Positions 1-11,393 of a DNA stretch of 64,000 bases are shown piece by piece. The position numbers and the translations under genes are program-made. Every line of letters starts with the position of its first letter. The stretch's first letter is position 1. The stretch lies in assembly GCF_958979055.1 (NCBI RefSeq), contig NC_084893.1:28370487-28434486 (forward strand). Direction: 5' to 3'. The notes under the pieces were generated by a model. That model did no database searches and was not told the origin of the DNA. It saw only the letters and a program-made list of their open reading frames with translations. This DNA comes from Alnus glutinosa (lineage: Eukaryota; Streptophyta; Magnoliopsida; Fagales; Betulaceae).

Positions 1-59
1 TTGATTGTTTTAAACAATAATTGATTTTTTTTAGTTATATTTTTTAATATTTGTAATCA

Positions 60-152
60 ATTTTTGTTTAAATTTAGTTTTTTTTCATAAAAATATATAA
101 AAATAAAAAATAAAAATCTTGACCCCTCTAAACCTAAATCATGGCTCCGCCA
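60..152. mobile_element. Possible truncated hAT-type MITE remnant
   Basis: An AT-rich stretch ends in a segment resembling the GGCTCCGCC-type terminus of the intact hAT MITE at 3443-3624, including the run of CCC/CCTCT/AACCTAAA motifs just inside it. The other terminus is not present, or lies before the window, and no target duplication could be found. This is inference from similarity to one neighbour only. Confidence 0.3.
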
Positions 153-204
153 CTTAGCCCAACAGTCTCGACTCTTGATTGTTCTTCGAATTTGGTTTCC
201 GAAA

Positions 205-395
205 TTGCAGCCGAGTTTTGGAACAAAACAAAGACTGCTGCTCGTGTTGCAGAGAATGATTATTTTATTAATAACAAAATAATTATTTTTATTCTTTAGT
301 TTGGTTATAACGCTGAAATAAAACAATAAATTAATAAGTATTCTTTTGTTTCATGCAATGACATCTCTACAATCTCGACCAGGCTGCAATTTCTC
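205..395. repeat. Local direct repeat, copy 1 (partner 3285-3650)
   Basis: The stretch from the GGAACAAAACAAAGACTG region through the CGCTGAAATAAAACA region to GACATCTCTAC aligns, with about 15-20% differences by eye, to 3285-3650. In the second copy a hAT MITE is inserted near the end. Both copies translate to shadow peptides with the same composition, which is why similar short ORFs appear twice; no protein function is suggested. The interval 395-3285 therefore looks like inserted or duplicated repeat material. Confidence 0.55.
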
Positions 396-959
396 ATTAT
401 CTTTCCTATGAAAAATGTTAGCCTTTCACTATCTAGCTTGATTTTCCACACGTCAAAGGGACAAAAAGTAAAGCGCGTGTGGTCTACACTCTCCGGTCTC
501 CAGACTATTAGAGGAGCGTTCCTATTTAGTAGATTTACGCATTCATTTTCGGATAGAAATTTTTTACAAAGTAATACGTAGAAAATTTCATACAATCTAT
601 ATATAAAATTGACATATATCTCTCGACATGTGAGAAGCATATATTATTTAAATAGTATGTACTTCTTAGATGTTTTTTTAATAACATTAATAAAAAAAAT
701 ATTTGTTTTGTCACATGTTTAAAAGATAAATATCTTTTTTATGTGTGATTTGTAAAAAGTTTGTAAGAAATTTATTTCCTTATTTTCATGCATGGGTCTT
801 TTTCTTGGATCATTACTGTTAAACTACTATTTTTCGTGGTAATCAAGTGGATGGGTCTGAAAGTAATTTCCAAAAGAAATATCTTAAAGACCACGCTGTC
901 ACGCACAGCTTTCCCTCTCTCACTCTCAGTCTCTCTCTCTCTCCCCCTCAATGATCTAT
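396..959. other. Intergenic, no gene seen
   Basis: AT-rich DNA without a supported gene. It contains a short CT-rich run near 911-953. The 111-aa minus-strand ORF over 305-640 has no recognisable domain and overlaps the repeat described above, so I treat it as chance. Confidence 0.5.
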
Positions 960-1161
960 TAAATTAAATAATAATGATTCAATGTCACCTAAATATACAA
1001 TTTTTTACCACCTTATCTGTGTGACAAGGTGGTCCCCCACTATTTTTTTAGTTTTTTTATTTTTTAAAAATAAATTAAGGTGAGGGACCACCTTGCCACA
1101 TAGACAAGGTGGTAAAAAGTTATATATTTAGGTAGTAGTGAATCATTACTCTAAATTAAAT
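960..1161. mobile_element. Foldback MITE (about 200 bp palindrome)
   Basis: The two halves are inverted repeats of each other over about 90 bp: TACCACCTTATCTGTGTGAC at 1008 pairs with the complement of the ACATAGACAAGGTGGTA segment near 1098. The arms also share an outer AATGATTCA segment. The halves are separated by a short AT-rich loop around 1040-1075. This is the structure of a small foldback MITE; a transcript would form one long hairpin. No clear target duplication was found. Confidence 0.7.
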
Positions 1162-1823
1162 ACATAAATTGATTGTTCTAAGTTTACACCTTCTAGAACA
1201 AATTCTTAGATTTTTTTTATTATTATTATTTTTATACCAAAAATAAATCTTCTAGAACAGATGATATTTATCATCGAATCAGAATAAGAAACGTTGTCGC
1301 TTGAACCTCAAGTTGAATAAAAACTAAACTAATAAATGAATTCACCATTTTTTAATAAAGCAATGTTATTTAGTAAATTTGTAAATGACTGTCATATAAT
1401 TTGATAATGTGATAATAACAATTAGCCTTCAGATAAACACTTGTAAACAAAAAATTAATAGTTGAATTTTACAGCTGACACATAATCTCAATTTATTAAA
1501 TATCATTACTTTTTTTAATAATTCTATATACTACATTTTTATTTCATAACTATCTAATAATGGTGATATGACAATCTCAATCAATCATTAAATTGGTTAA
1601 AATTGAGACATAGATAATTGTGAGATAAAAATGTAGTTTGTAATTTTGTAATTTTTTACTCAATCATAACCTAAACAAAAATATTAATAAATAACTCAAA
1701 CAGAAAATACTCCTAAAACTTGAAATAAATAAAAAAATAAAATACTAACAAAATGAGTTAGACGTGTAAACGAGAATGAATTTTTTATTAGTAATAAAAA
1801 AAAATATTTAAAAATTACTGCAT

Positions 1824-2088
1824 AACAGTATCACGTGACACGTACAATTGGCAAAAGACATATCAAATGAGAGCTACACGACTTTACTTAATTGATTTGA
1901 TGTGACATACTGTTAATTAATTGGACAATAAGTTTACGAAGAGACTTATTTAAAATCAGAAAAAACTTAAAATCCTAATTGCTGAAATTTAAAACTTATA
2001 AATTAAATTGAAATCACATAAAAACCTAAGGATAACCCCCCCCCCCCCCCCTGGAAAAACAAAAATCCAGTTTAAAAAATCAATATAA
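1824..2088. repeat. Dispersed repeat, copy 1 (partner 22493-22757)
   Basis: About 265 bp beginning with CAGTATCACGTGACACGTA and ending with CCAGTTTAAAAAATCAATAT is matched, in the same orientation and with scattered substitutions, by 22493-22757. This copy contains a 16-base C run (2036-2051) where the other has CCCCCCTCCCCCCTCC. The repeat has no coding potential and is probably a fragment of a larger retroelement, such as an LTR or non-LTR end. The family was not identified. Confidence 0.75.
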
Positions 2089-2399
2089 GGCGAGTTTCTG
2101 AAGTTGCAGCTGAGTTTCTGATGGCACACCAATGCCGCATAGCCACATAGGTCTACAAGGCCACCACAACCCAATCCTAAATATATGACCATTGAAGCTA
2201 CAGATGTGGAGGAAGAATTAAAGAAGGAATCTATGATCCAAAGAAGTTGCTAAGAAGTTATCATGGCTGCTACAAAAGTCGTAGTCCTAGTCAAAGTCCA
2301 AATAATAATTGGAGTCAAAGTTTGTCTTTCTATTTTAGTACTGTTGTTGTCAAGTCCTTTTAGGTGTTATATAAGTCTAAGGGTCTTCCTATTACGTTT

Positions 2400-3095
2400 T
2401 GGTTAGATCAGCAAAACGGTTCAAGCGTCGAGATCGGGTCAATCTATTTGACTTGTCAATCCTGACACGATTTGTTTAGCTAAAAGTGTTAGATCATTTA
2501 ACCTTAATACGATCCACTTAAATAACGGGTTAACACAACACGACCCGTTTGATCCATTATATAATAAAGTTTATAAAAATAAAAATAAAAACACAAATAT
2601 AAACTTTAAAAAAAAAACATATTGTTTGAATAATCATATTACTCCACAGTTAGAAGTATGAAATGTTGAGTTATTTTATTATTTACTTGTTTGGCTTCAA
2701 CTTCGAGTTCAAAAACTTGAAGAAAAAAAAAAAAAACACTCCGGCTAATTTTTTTTAGTCTTTGTCTTTTTGGTTTAAGTTCTAACTCAATAAAAGAAAA
2801 AAGACTTATTTTGTCTTTTGTGAGATTTTTTTAGTTGAATCTTTAAAGTGAGAGAAGTAACATGATTGTTTAAGTTTACTTTTTAATGTTGAAAAAAAAA
2901 TGTTTAAATATACGGATCAAACAGGTCGACCCGCGGGTCAAATAAGTTGACACATTAATGACCTGTTTATTAAACAGGTCTAAGGGGTCAACCATTTTAT
3001 GACCCGAACCCTTTTAAGCTTAATCATAACCCTTTAACTTCGTGTTAAGTTCGTGGGTCACGTCAAAAATTGATAGCCCTACGTTTGTTAGTAGT
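2400..3095. repeat. Probable old non-autonomous element rich in ACGGGTC/GACCCGT
   Basis: The ends carry clustered, partly inverted motifs such as AACACGACCCGTTTGA on the left and GGGTCGACCCGCGGGTCA and TGACCCGAACCC on the right, closing with ATTGATAGCCCTA. This composition is common in plant repeat families whose ends read as runs of (A)CGGGT(C). A related style of sequence lies just left of the satellite array near 59750-60010. The exact boundaries and superfamily are unresolved. Confidence 0.4.
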
Positions 3096-3284
3096 AAACC
3101 AAGTATTATAAATAGGTGCAATGTGTAAGGAACGTATCATTGAATAATTATTAAGTATTTGTGGTTTCTTTTCAGCCATAATTGGAATATTGTGGTATCT
3201 CCTACTCGAAATGAGCTATTGTTTCTAAAATATATAATTTTATTTCTTGTCGTGGGTTTCCATCAATTTCACTCCTTTTCCAAC

Positions 3285-3650
3285 TTGGAACAGAACAAAG
3301 ACTGCCGCTCGTTTTGTAAGTACGTAGAATGACTATTTTATTAAAAACGAAATAGCTATTTTTATTCTTTGATTTGGTCGTAACGCTGAAATAAAACACT
3401 TAATTAATATGTATTCTTTTGTCATCGGGCAATGCCAATAGGCAGGGGCGGAGCCACACTTTGGCTTCCCCCCCCCCCCCCCCCCCCCAAGCCAAAGGTC
3501 TCCCCCAAAAAAAAAAAAAATTAATTTTTACCCCTATTTTTCAAAAAATTTATAGTTTTGGCCTTCCAAATTATTTTTTTTTTAATTTGGCCCTCCCAAA
3601 ACCTAAAAGCTAGCTCCGCTCCTGCCAATAGGTGTTGACATCTTTACCAG
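3285..3650. repeat. Local direct repeat, copy 2 (interrupted by hAT MITE)
   Basis: Second copy of the repeat at 205-395, in the same orientation. Similarity runs from GAACAGAACAAAGACTGC to GACATCTTTACC. It is interrupted at 3443-3624 by a MITE and its target duplication, so the MITE inserted after the duplication arose. Confidence 0.55.
3443..3624. mobile_element. hAT-type MITE, 182 bp, with perfect 8-bp TSD
   Basis: The element begins CAGGGGCGGAGC and ends in the complement of CAGGAGCGGAGC, giving 12-bp terminal inverted repeats with one mismatch. It is flanked by identical CCAATAGG octamers at 3435-3442 and 3625-3632. An 8-bp TSD with CAGGG-type ends is diagnostic of the hAT superfamily. 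The inside is low complexity (an 18-base C run, A and T runs) and non-coding, so it depends on a transposase from elsewhere. The exact TSD suggests a fairly recent insertion. Confidence 0.85.
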
Positions 3651-4680
3651 TAGCATGGTCTTTTGCATAGACAGTGCAAAATACAATGGAAAATATTTGT
3701 TTTTAAAAGTAGCTGCCCTTTTATGGATAGGCTTTAAGGCACGATCAAACTTAGTTAGGCAGAATTCCATATTTCGGTTGGTGAGAGGTCAGAGGAGGCT
3801 GCTAACTCATTCCAATGCCTTCTGAGTTCTGGCCGAAGGGCGGTGCACGTGGGGGCGAGGAAGAATAGAGATATCGTTCTTTTATTTTATGGTAAATATA
3901 TATATAATGCGCAACATGTTAAAATTTCACCAGCACATGCGAGCAAAACGAGTCAAGAATGAAGGACTATAAGCCCCTTAGGGGCACTCGAGGATACCAT
4001 TCTGATAGGGGCCATCCATACTAGTGAGTTAGTTATGTATTGAAGTGTACGAAGGATAAGAAGAGTAAAGGCACAATAACTTTATTCTTTGTTATGAGTG
4101 ATCGAAACAAGAGAGAAAATTAAGGGAGCAGCACCAGCCGCCACTTATTTCCAGCAAAAAATAGAAGAGAATAATCTTTGTTCTACTCCTTGTTTGATAG
4201 TGAATTTTTATGTGCTCAACTCCGCATGTGAACGTCTCACACATTGAAAAAACCACGTAAATCTTGATGTTATTTTATGTGACTATCTTGTCTTATTCAC
4301 TGTAATTGCAGTACTTTGCACAACAACAAAAAACTTGACAAGGTTACATACACAAGTCTATCAGCAAAAAATTTCGAGGTGGCGTAGAAATTTAAGTCTC
4401 AAATCTATTAACAAATTTTGCCGTAGTCTTGAAGAAGCTTAAACCTAACTGATCATCTAATTGATTAGGATCGATGATGCTGCTTCAAAACTTCATCGTA
4501 TTTTGCATAGTTTGAAGAAAGGTAGACCTCTGTTCACCCAATACATGTACCGCAAAATCCCATCAGAGTACATTAATTAACTATGAATGCAGCAAGAAAT
4601 CTGCCTAATCCCAATTTACCGTTAGGCTATTCCGGTACCTTGCTTCCATCTAATAGACACGCATGCATGCTGTCGTTTTT
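3651..4680. other. Intergenic and 3' flank of the antiporter gene
   Basis: No gene is supported. This is the 3' side of the minus-strand antiporter gene, so the proximal few hundred bases (roughly 4300-4680) probably hold its 3' UTR. On the minus strand, AATAAA-like signals are not clear-cut. Confidence 0.4.
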
Positions 4681-7600
4681 TTAACAGTCCGTCGGAGTGC
4701 TAACCAGCCCTCCAAATATGGGTCTCATGTAGGCATCATCAAACTTCCTCCAATAGAAATGTATGGTGTATACAGGCCTTTCTATCATCAGGGACAAACT
4801 ATCCTTTGCACGACTTATGTTGGTTCCCACAGATTCTTCAAGAGAGAGCAAAGGAACGTTCAAGTCCTCGTTTGGAGGAACAGATTCTCGATGCGTGATT
4901 TTGATAGTTTCATGGTGGGGAATTAGATAGCTTATAAGTGGCTTTGTTAGAAAACCAAACACCTGCAAGTATAAAAAGATTATATCAAAGTCCCTACAAA
5001 ATGTATCAACTCTTGCCAACTATTAAATCAGTATCATTAAAACAGAAGAACATTTTTATCTCACAATTATTACATGACATAATGGTTGTAACAAGATTCG
5101 AAATCGTGTGCCTTCATTATAAAAGGAAACCCTGTAACGACTAAGGAAAAGCGCTAGCCACATCTACGTGATCACCCCAAAAAAGACAAGTCAATTTGGA
5201 GCTTTCCTAGAATTCATTATAAAGCTCAGTCTCACCTAATAACCTAGCAATGTGGGACTTAACACTTATGACTATCTTTATAAACTACTAACTCTATGTG
5301 AACTATTCATCTCTTTCCAATATGGGACCGAGGTGTTACAAACCCACTCGGAGACAGAGCCAACATACCAATGTACTGAAGAGGACTACAACAATGGTGT
5401 TGGTAATCATTGTAGCATTGATTGGATCCGAAGTAACACCAGAATACGTGAACTTCAGAAGCCAAGAGAGAAATAATTCAGGCAGAATTTCTACAAAATT
5501 GAAAAATATTGTCTCTACAATTATATTGAATATCATCTCTAACAGACTGTTTTGAATTTTGATGAACAGAAAATGCATACCTGTTTAAAAGCCAATGCAA
5601 CTGAGACTGCCCCTCTCATAAGCCCGGCCCACCAAATCATTACCTAGAAAAATAGAAATTTCAAAATCCATAGGCCATGAAAGTGTGTAACTACCTTCCC
5701 TCGCAGTATGCCAAAAAGTTATCATGGCAATACTAATTAATTAACCTGGTGTTTAAATGTGATCACTGATGTTCTCTCGGCCTTTCTATTCATGTAATTG
5801 GAAAGAGCAGAGAGTGGGAATACAAATGCAGCACGTCCAAGCAATATTAGTAAGATCAAGGTACCATATATGCCCATTGAAGTCCCAAAGCTGCAATGAA
5901 CAAACATCTGTTATGTCAGAGACTCAAATTCATACTCCTAAGCGTTATAACTTAATTTAAACATGCCAAAGGTGACATTATACTTCTTACTTGACAAATA
6001 TTTTTGAGATCCCTAAAAGCAAAGCACAAAGTTAACCAAATTTTCTTAAAACAAAAGTTGAAGATTCAAATCGAATATGAGAGAGAGATGAAGAGAGAAC
6101 ATTCTATCATGCGATGATAAGAATTTACAAGCAACAGACAGAAGATATGAGCCTCAGACTGGCCAATCCTAACCATTTTATTACCACCAAACGTCTCTTT
6201 GTCTGTCATATATATGCTCATGAAAAAGCATTTGTCTGATTTAAATGCTGAGAAAAAGGTCTCAGGAAGTTACAATTTTCCTGATTGCATTCTATTGAAT
6301 CAAAAGATTTAGAAAGTTTTCTGAAGCACATATTGCGTGTACATGAAGGTAGACCATACAAACAGCAGTTTAACATACAAGGTACCATTACATCCATCTC
6401 AATATATAGCAACTTAAAACTAAATTGGATGATCTGAACTTTTATCAATAACTTACTGTAATATGACTGAGTTGGACTGTAGTAGGAGAGAAATAGCACC
6501 TTAATTTGGTCACTCTCCACATTTCAATGTCAAGAGCATCCATTCCCACATAGAGAAATATGAATGTTTCTGCAATAAATGACATTGTCGCAAAGACATG
6601 CCTGCAGAGAGGAGGCAATAAACCAAGTAGAGTGCATAATTAGTTATGACTTTTTAATGTCACTAAAATCCAAAACAATTCCTTCACGCATACCTGGTCG
6701 TGATTTTTGAACTCTCACTAACATTATGCCATGCATAGTGTGACATCAGAATCCCACAAAAGAAAACAGTAAGAATTCCACTGAGTTGTAGCCACTGCAC
6801 AAACAAATGGTAGTATACACATTATTGTTTCACAATATGATGATGCCAAAATTGTAGTTAAAACAAGTCAGTGTTGTACATATTAAGGATATATAAGTTC
6901 AAGATCATCGCTTGCATGATGCGGATTTTGGTTTCCTTCTTCTCAGATCTTTTTCTCTATTTCCCTCGGTCAGATAAAAATCCCCATAATAAGTCAACTT
7001 TCTATGTAGATGGTACTTGAAAAAAAATTACTTGTTCATAATGTTAGACTGAGACAGCAACTCAGTGATATGGTCCAAATAAATATTTAGCTCCCTATTC
7101 AAATGGAATTGAGACTCAACAATCTAGCACTTCTGCGTCAGTGTAATTATAACATCATACAAAGTGAATGGACCTCTTGAGTACATGCCATTACCTCTGC
7201 CAACATGTAGGAGAGATATGCCATTAAAACCATCAAAGAAATTTCCCGAACGCTTGAATGTCTGTAAGCAGATAAAAAGGCAGATTCGTAAAGGTGGCAA
7301 CCCAAGCTCCAATTTTCTCCCCTCCAGATATAAAGAAGTAATGAACTCTGACATTCACATTACCACCACGACAGAAAGTACTTGAGATCTTTTATGAAAC
7401 AAATACTTACCTTCCAAAGTATAAGGTTTTAAGAACATATGCCGTCACAAGCCCAGCCTGCAATGAAGTTTTAAGACATGATTTTTCTCACCAAAATAGC
7501 CATAATTAGTTATTGGCATTCATTAATGCGAAGATATAAGAAATAGCATTGCTTATTTTTCAAGTATTATGCATAAACTAATAGGTATGGATTGCTAAAT

Positions 7601-9878
7601 TGCTTAAGTTTTAAAGGCCACCATCTCTTTATTGTTAAATTGAATTTTTCTTTCACTCAACCGCTAACTCTAATTCTAGTTAGTAATCCAAATGATCATG
7701 AGCATGTAGCATTATTTATTTTCAGCTTATTTGCCCTGCTTATTATAGTTGCTCATTCTTGGAGCAGAATCTGTGGGTCTGGCTTATAAGCCCTATAATG
7801 TCGCCTTCGCTTAAAAATATTTTATTATTTCTTTTCTTTAACCATTACTCTTAACTCTAGGAACTAACCCACATGAAGGACGCCTTATTTGACAGTTAAC
7901 TGAAATGATATATTGACTTTGTGCAGAAAGCACAATCTATTTTCAGCTCAAAACAAGATGGCCATACTTGCTGCTAGCTCCAAGCACCTCAATCTTGGAA
8001 GAGTTAATCAATGATAAAAAGACATTCTGAGCAGTTCTAAAAAATGATCAAATCAAGAAATTTGAGGGGTGAGAAACTTAGATAGCCACAGCTCAATGAA
8101 CAATTAACCTTAATATCAGAGAATTGAAACTCATAAAATAAAACATAAGATAAATGAGAGAGGGGAAAGCAGAGAAAGAGAAAATGATTTGATGTGGTTC
8201 AGCCTTAGAGACCTACATCTATCATTGGTAATGCCCAATAGGGCTACATGCCACATGCCACACGAGGAAGAGTGATAAATGTATTATTTAAATGACAAAA
8301 TTCATCATTTTCTATAAATTTAAGTTTTTGGGATAAGTAGTGTCACACAAATTCAACCAAAAGGAACTCGCTTTATTCATTGGACGGCAAGATTGTTAAG
8401 TCACAGGTAGACACATAGAGGTATATTAATGTCATGTATTAGGTCAAGTAATCAATTGAAAAGATCATGCTTCATGCTTGTATACCCATTTTAACCATCG
8501 TGACTTACAACGACTCCAAGAGCAGTGCTTGCCAAGAAAAGATAAAAGAAATCCCCAACAACAGGGAGTATTGTCCTGCTATCTATTCTTGAAACATCAA
8601 GCTTCTGTATTGTATTGAAGAGAACAACTGTTGTTGCATCATTCACAACTCCTTCCCCAAAAACTAGGCTGTATAGCAGAGGAGTTTCATCTTGATGAAG
8701 AACCTACATGTAGATATAGTATCATAGAACATCCAACACTCAAAGCAGCTGGCCGCCAATTAAAACAAAGAGAATAATTACAAATCCAACCAACCTGCAG
8801 TGTACACACTGTATCAGTTGATGAAAATATTATTCCTACAGCTGAATCAGAACAACAAAAATTTATTTGCAAATAATGATTGTTAATACAAAAACAGTAA
8901 ATCCAGAAATTAAAGTTCTTCCATGTAACATGTATATAAGGGTGACAAAGACAAGAATCTTACCAAGATAGTCTCGTGCGGTCAGACCAACAAAGCCTAG
9001 CTTAGGAAACAGCCACCAGCTGCCTGGGCCAACAACAACATGCAGAGGTTCAGAAGTGAATTCATGAAAAAAATAACCACAGAAAACAGTAACAAAGAAT
9101 TGACTAGAAATGAAACGATAGATTTAAATGTTACCGGCTGTAATAATTATTAATGAAATAAAAGCACCAATCACCCCAAACAACATGATAGTTAGGAAAT
9201 TCTGGAAGAACTGCTTTTTCTTCACCTGAAATCTGCATCAGAAATATAGCATATGCAAGTAAGTTAAAGTCTAAGTTATTAAATATGGAGTCATCCGAAC
9301 CAATTCAAGAATCTGCTTAATTATAAGAAAGATGCCCTTACCCAGCATTGAATATTATCGGTGGAAGGAGATAAATGAAGAACAATTCTTCGTTAAATGC
9401 AAGGATATGAGAACTCTTCCCTTTGCTCAGAAACAAGATGATAGCTCCAGCTACGCATCCCTATTGAAACAGATAGAGCATTTAGAGGCAATACGTACAG
9501 GATTGAAGTACACAAGATTAACCCACCTTTCATATTGCTATTAAAATTAACACAAAAATACCTGAGCTAATTTCTTCTTTAACTTTCAAACAACAATTTT
9601 TTTTTTTTTTTCGCACTACGTCCAGATAAAGGATATCAAAAGAATCAAATGGGCACTAGCTAACACATACAAATTACAAACACACACATAGAAAGAGAAA
9701 TAGAGTGAGACGGAGAGATTACGGTCAAAATGGCAGTGATGGACTCGTTAAACCAGCGGCTTTCTTGGAGCAAGTGACCGATGACTAAGCAGAGAGAAAG
9801 AACCGCCACGAATACCGTTACAGGAACCACCTGTGCATGGTCGTTCCCAAGGTTGCTAACATATTCAGACACTACCAT
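4681..9878 (-). CDS. NHX: Vacuolar-type Na+(K+)/H+ antiporter, NHX3/NHX4-like, 14 exons, 521 aa
   Basis: Cation/proton antiporter (CPA1) that exchanges cytosolic Na+ or K+ for lumenal H+, normally at the tonoplast. Minus-strand exons: 9878-9723, 9460-9342, 9232-9135, 9023-8964, 8841-8795, 8703-8509, 7457-7411, 7261-7195, 6794-6694, 6601-6500, 5890-5746, 5643-5581, 5452-5369, 4962-4681. All have GT-AG borders and total 1566 nt, in phase. Key features are the amiloride-site motif FFIYLLPPI (about residues 79-87), STDTVCTLQ (152-160), GEGVVND with the conserved Asn-Asp at 181-182, and the GRAAFVFPLS segment. The C-terminal RPVYTIHFYWRKFDDAYMRP tail and the SSTD (not ATDS) form resemble Arabidopsis NHX3/4 more than NHX1/2. 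An in-frame upstream ATG at 10064 lies above the likely TSS, so MVVSEYV is taken as the start. All expected membrane segments are present and nothing looks broken. Confidence 0.93.
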
Positions 9879-9899
9879 CGTTGCCCCTTTCGTTAGCTC

Positions 9900-10090
9900 T
9901 GCAACTCTAATTAATCCCACACAAACACAGAGAGAGCCGAGAGGTGAGAGACAGAGAGAGAGAAGATTTTCCCAGGAAAGGAAACGTTCGAGTGTTTGTA
10001 TTGGGGACAGACACGTAGGGAAAGCTGCATGGGAGGATAACACGTGGTGATCAATCTGGTACAACCCTAGGGACTGCTATTTATGTGAAG
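9900..10090 (-). promoter_or_regulatory. NHX core promoter and CT-rich 5' UTR
   Basis: Read on the minus strand, a TATA-like CATAAATAG lies at about 10086-10078, roughly 200 bp above the start codon. A TSS near 10050 is therefore expected. The leader below it is rich in CT dinucleotides (about 9970-9925), a common feature of plant 5' UTRs. This placement excludes the upstream in-frame ATG at 10062-10064. TATA identity is by sequence only. Confidence 0.5.
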
Positions 10091-10399
10091 AGAATGTTGT
10101 CGTTTTGCCTCCGCAAAATTTCGTACTGTTTCCCAAGGCATTGTAGCTGTCACACATTTCAAGTTCTTACAAGCGACAACGTTGGATCGAAGGTAAAAAA
10201 GATTTTTAGCAATGTTTCTTGATCAATGCTTGGAATACTTAACTAGTGCTGGTGCAGAGGGTAGTTCAAGCCCGTAAATTTTTTATGGACTCACTTACCA
10301 GTCTTCTTTAAATAAATATTTAGATAGTCCAAAATTTATTAGGACAAATAAAATTAGTAAAAAGTTCTCTCACATTGTTATTGCTTGGTAATTAATTAA

Positions 10400-10605
10400 A
10401 GATCGAATGTGCTATTGGGGTTTTGGAGGAAAAAGTTTGCGCCAATTTTGTTATAGCAGCCAGGAATCTATAGACCACCTTTTCCTCCACTGTAATTTCT
10501 GTTGTAGAATTTGGTGTAATATGATGGCTTCGTGTTTGGTTTCAGTTCCATGTGTTGTTTGTAGCTCAAATACTCGTCAAAAGAGGCTATTGTCGCTCAA
10601 ATTAA
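10400..10605 (+). pseudogene. LINE reverse-transcriptase C-terminal zinc-binding (zf-RVT) remnant
   Basis: A short plus-strand reading frame contains FCYSSQESIDHLFLHC followed by CCRIW. This matches the C-x-x-...-E(S/T)(V/I)DHL(F/L)LHC-x-RxIW signature at the C-terminus of plant non-LTR retrotransposon reverse transcriptases. Only this 40-60 residue tail is visible and no upstream RT domain is present. The fragment is cut by the terminal-inverted-repeat element starting at 10606. It is a dead relic. Confidence 0.6.
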
Positions 10606-10829
10606 TGCTCCGTTTGTTTCGGCATAAAATGATTTTTAGAAAATAATTTCAGTATTTTTCGGTGTTTGGTAGAGGCGAAAATAATGATCAACCAGAAAAT
10701 TATTTCTGTTTGACCAAAAATACTTAATAAATTTCGAAAAATGATTTACACTTTTTAAAAGCGTAAATTATTTTCCGTAGATGGTAGACGCAGTCGATTC
10801 TCTTTTAAACAATGCAGTCAACCTTTACG

Positions 10830-11025
10830 TTCAAGCAGTTGACTATTACCGGATTCCGACGAGCCAGATTCCGACACCGGTTGGTGTCGGAATCTGACAA
10901 ATTATGCCGGAATCCGGCGACTTCCGGCAACCGTCGCCGGATTCAGGCCGTACCATGCCAGGTTCCGGCCAGACTGGCCGGAATCTTGCCGGAGCGGCCG
11001 GATCCCCAGCCGTCTGGTCGGGATA
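10830..11025. repeat. GC-rich degenerate CCGGAATC repeats, left block
   Basis: This block has repeated cores such as CCGGATTC, CCGGAATCC and TTCCGGC, in a window that is otherwise AT-rich. Its partner block is at 16565-16840; the two were one region before the retrotransposon inserted. Overlapping short ORFs on both strands (94, 68 and 64 aa) are a by-product of the low stop-codon density and are not genes. Confidence 0.65.
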
Positions 11026-11379
11026 TGATAGGATTCTCATTTCTCAAACCTTCCCCTTTGTTGAGTCCCTATGTTTGTTTAGTCCCTATGCCTTGAACCT
11101 TTCCCTTTAGTGAGCCCCTATGCTTTGATTGTTTAATTTCTGCAAGATACAATATCTTTCATTAATTGTTTTCTACAAATTACAATGTTTCATTAAACTC
11201 AATTTAGCCTGTTTTTTCCTTATATAAAGATGTAGATGCCATATGGCAAGGGCATGAAAAGAAAACTATCTTTGCTTGAAGTAAACATTGGAGGCCCAGT
11301 CCCCTCGAAGTGATCTCTCCTTTCTCTTTTTCTCCTATTTCTTTAATTTCTTTTAATAAGAATCCTTTGGATCCCATCA
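11026..11379 (+). repeat. 5' LTR of Ty3/gypsy retrotransposon
   Basis: A 354-bp repeat starting TGATAGGATTCTCATT and ending CCCATCA, followed at once by the primer-binding site. It differs from the 3' LTR by about 20 substitutions and a one-base indel counted by eye (about 6%), most of them transitions. This indicates an old insertion. The 5-bp target duplication GGATA lies at 11021-11025. Confidence 0.92.
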
Positions 11380-11381
11380 TT

Positions 11382-11393
11382 TGGTATCAGAGC
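11382..11393 (+). other. Primer-binding site (initiator tRNA-Met)
   Basis: TGGTATCAGAGC two bases after the 5' LTR is the standard plant LTR-retrotransposon PBS, complementary to the 3' end of initiator tRNA-Met. It confirms the 5' LTR boundary and the plus-strand orientation of the element. Confidence 0.92.

Noticed and set aside
5985..6013. Possible small NHX exon between exons 10 and 11
   Set aside because: Including it breaks the frame of the next exon, whereas direct joining gives the family-conserved KLSFGTSMG junction and a total length divisible by three.
9660..10064. 134-aa N-terminally extended form of the NHX protein
   Set aside because: The upstream in-frame ATG lies above the predicted TSS, and the extra 62 residues do not resemble any NHX N-terminus.
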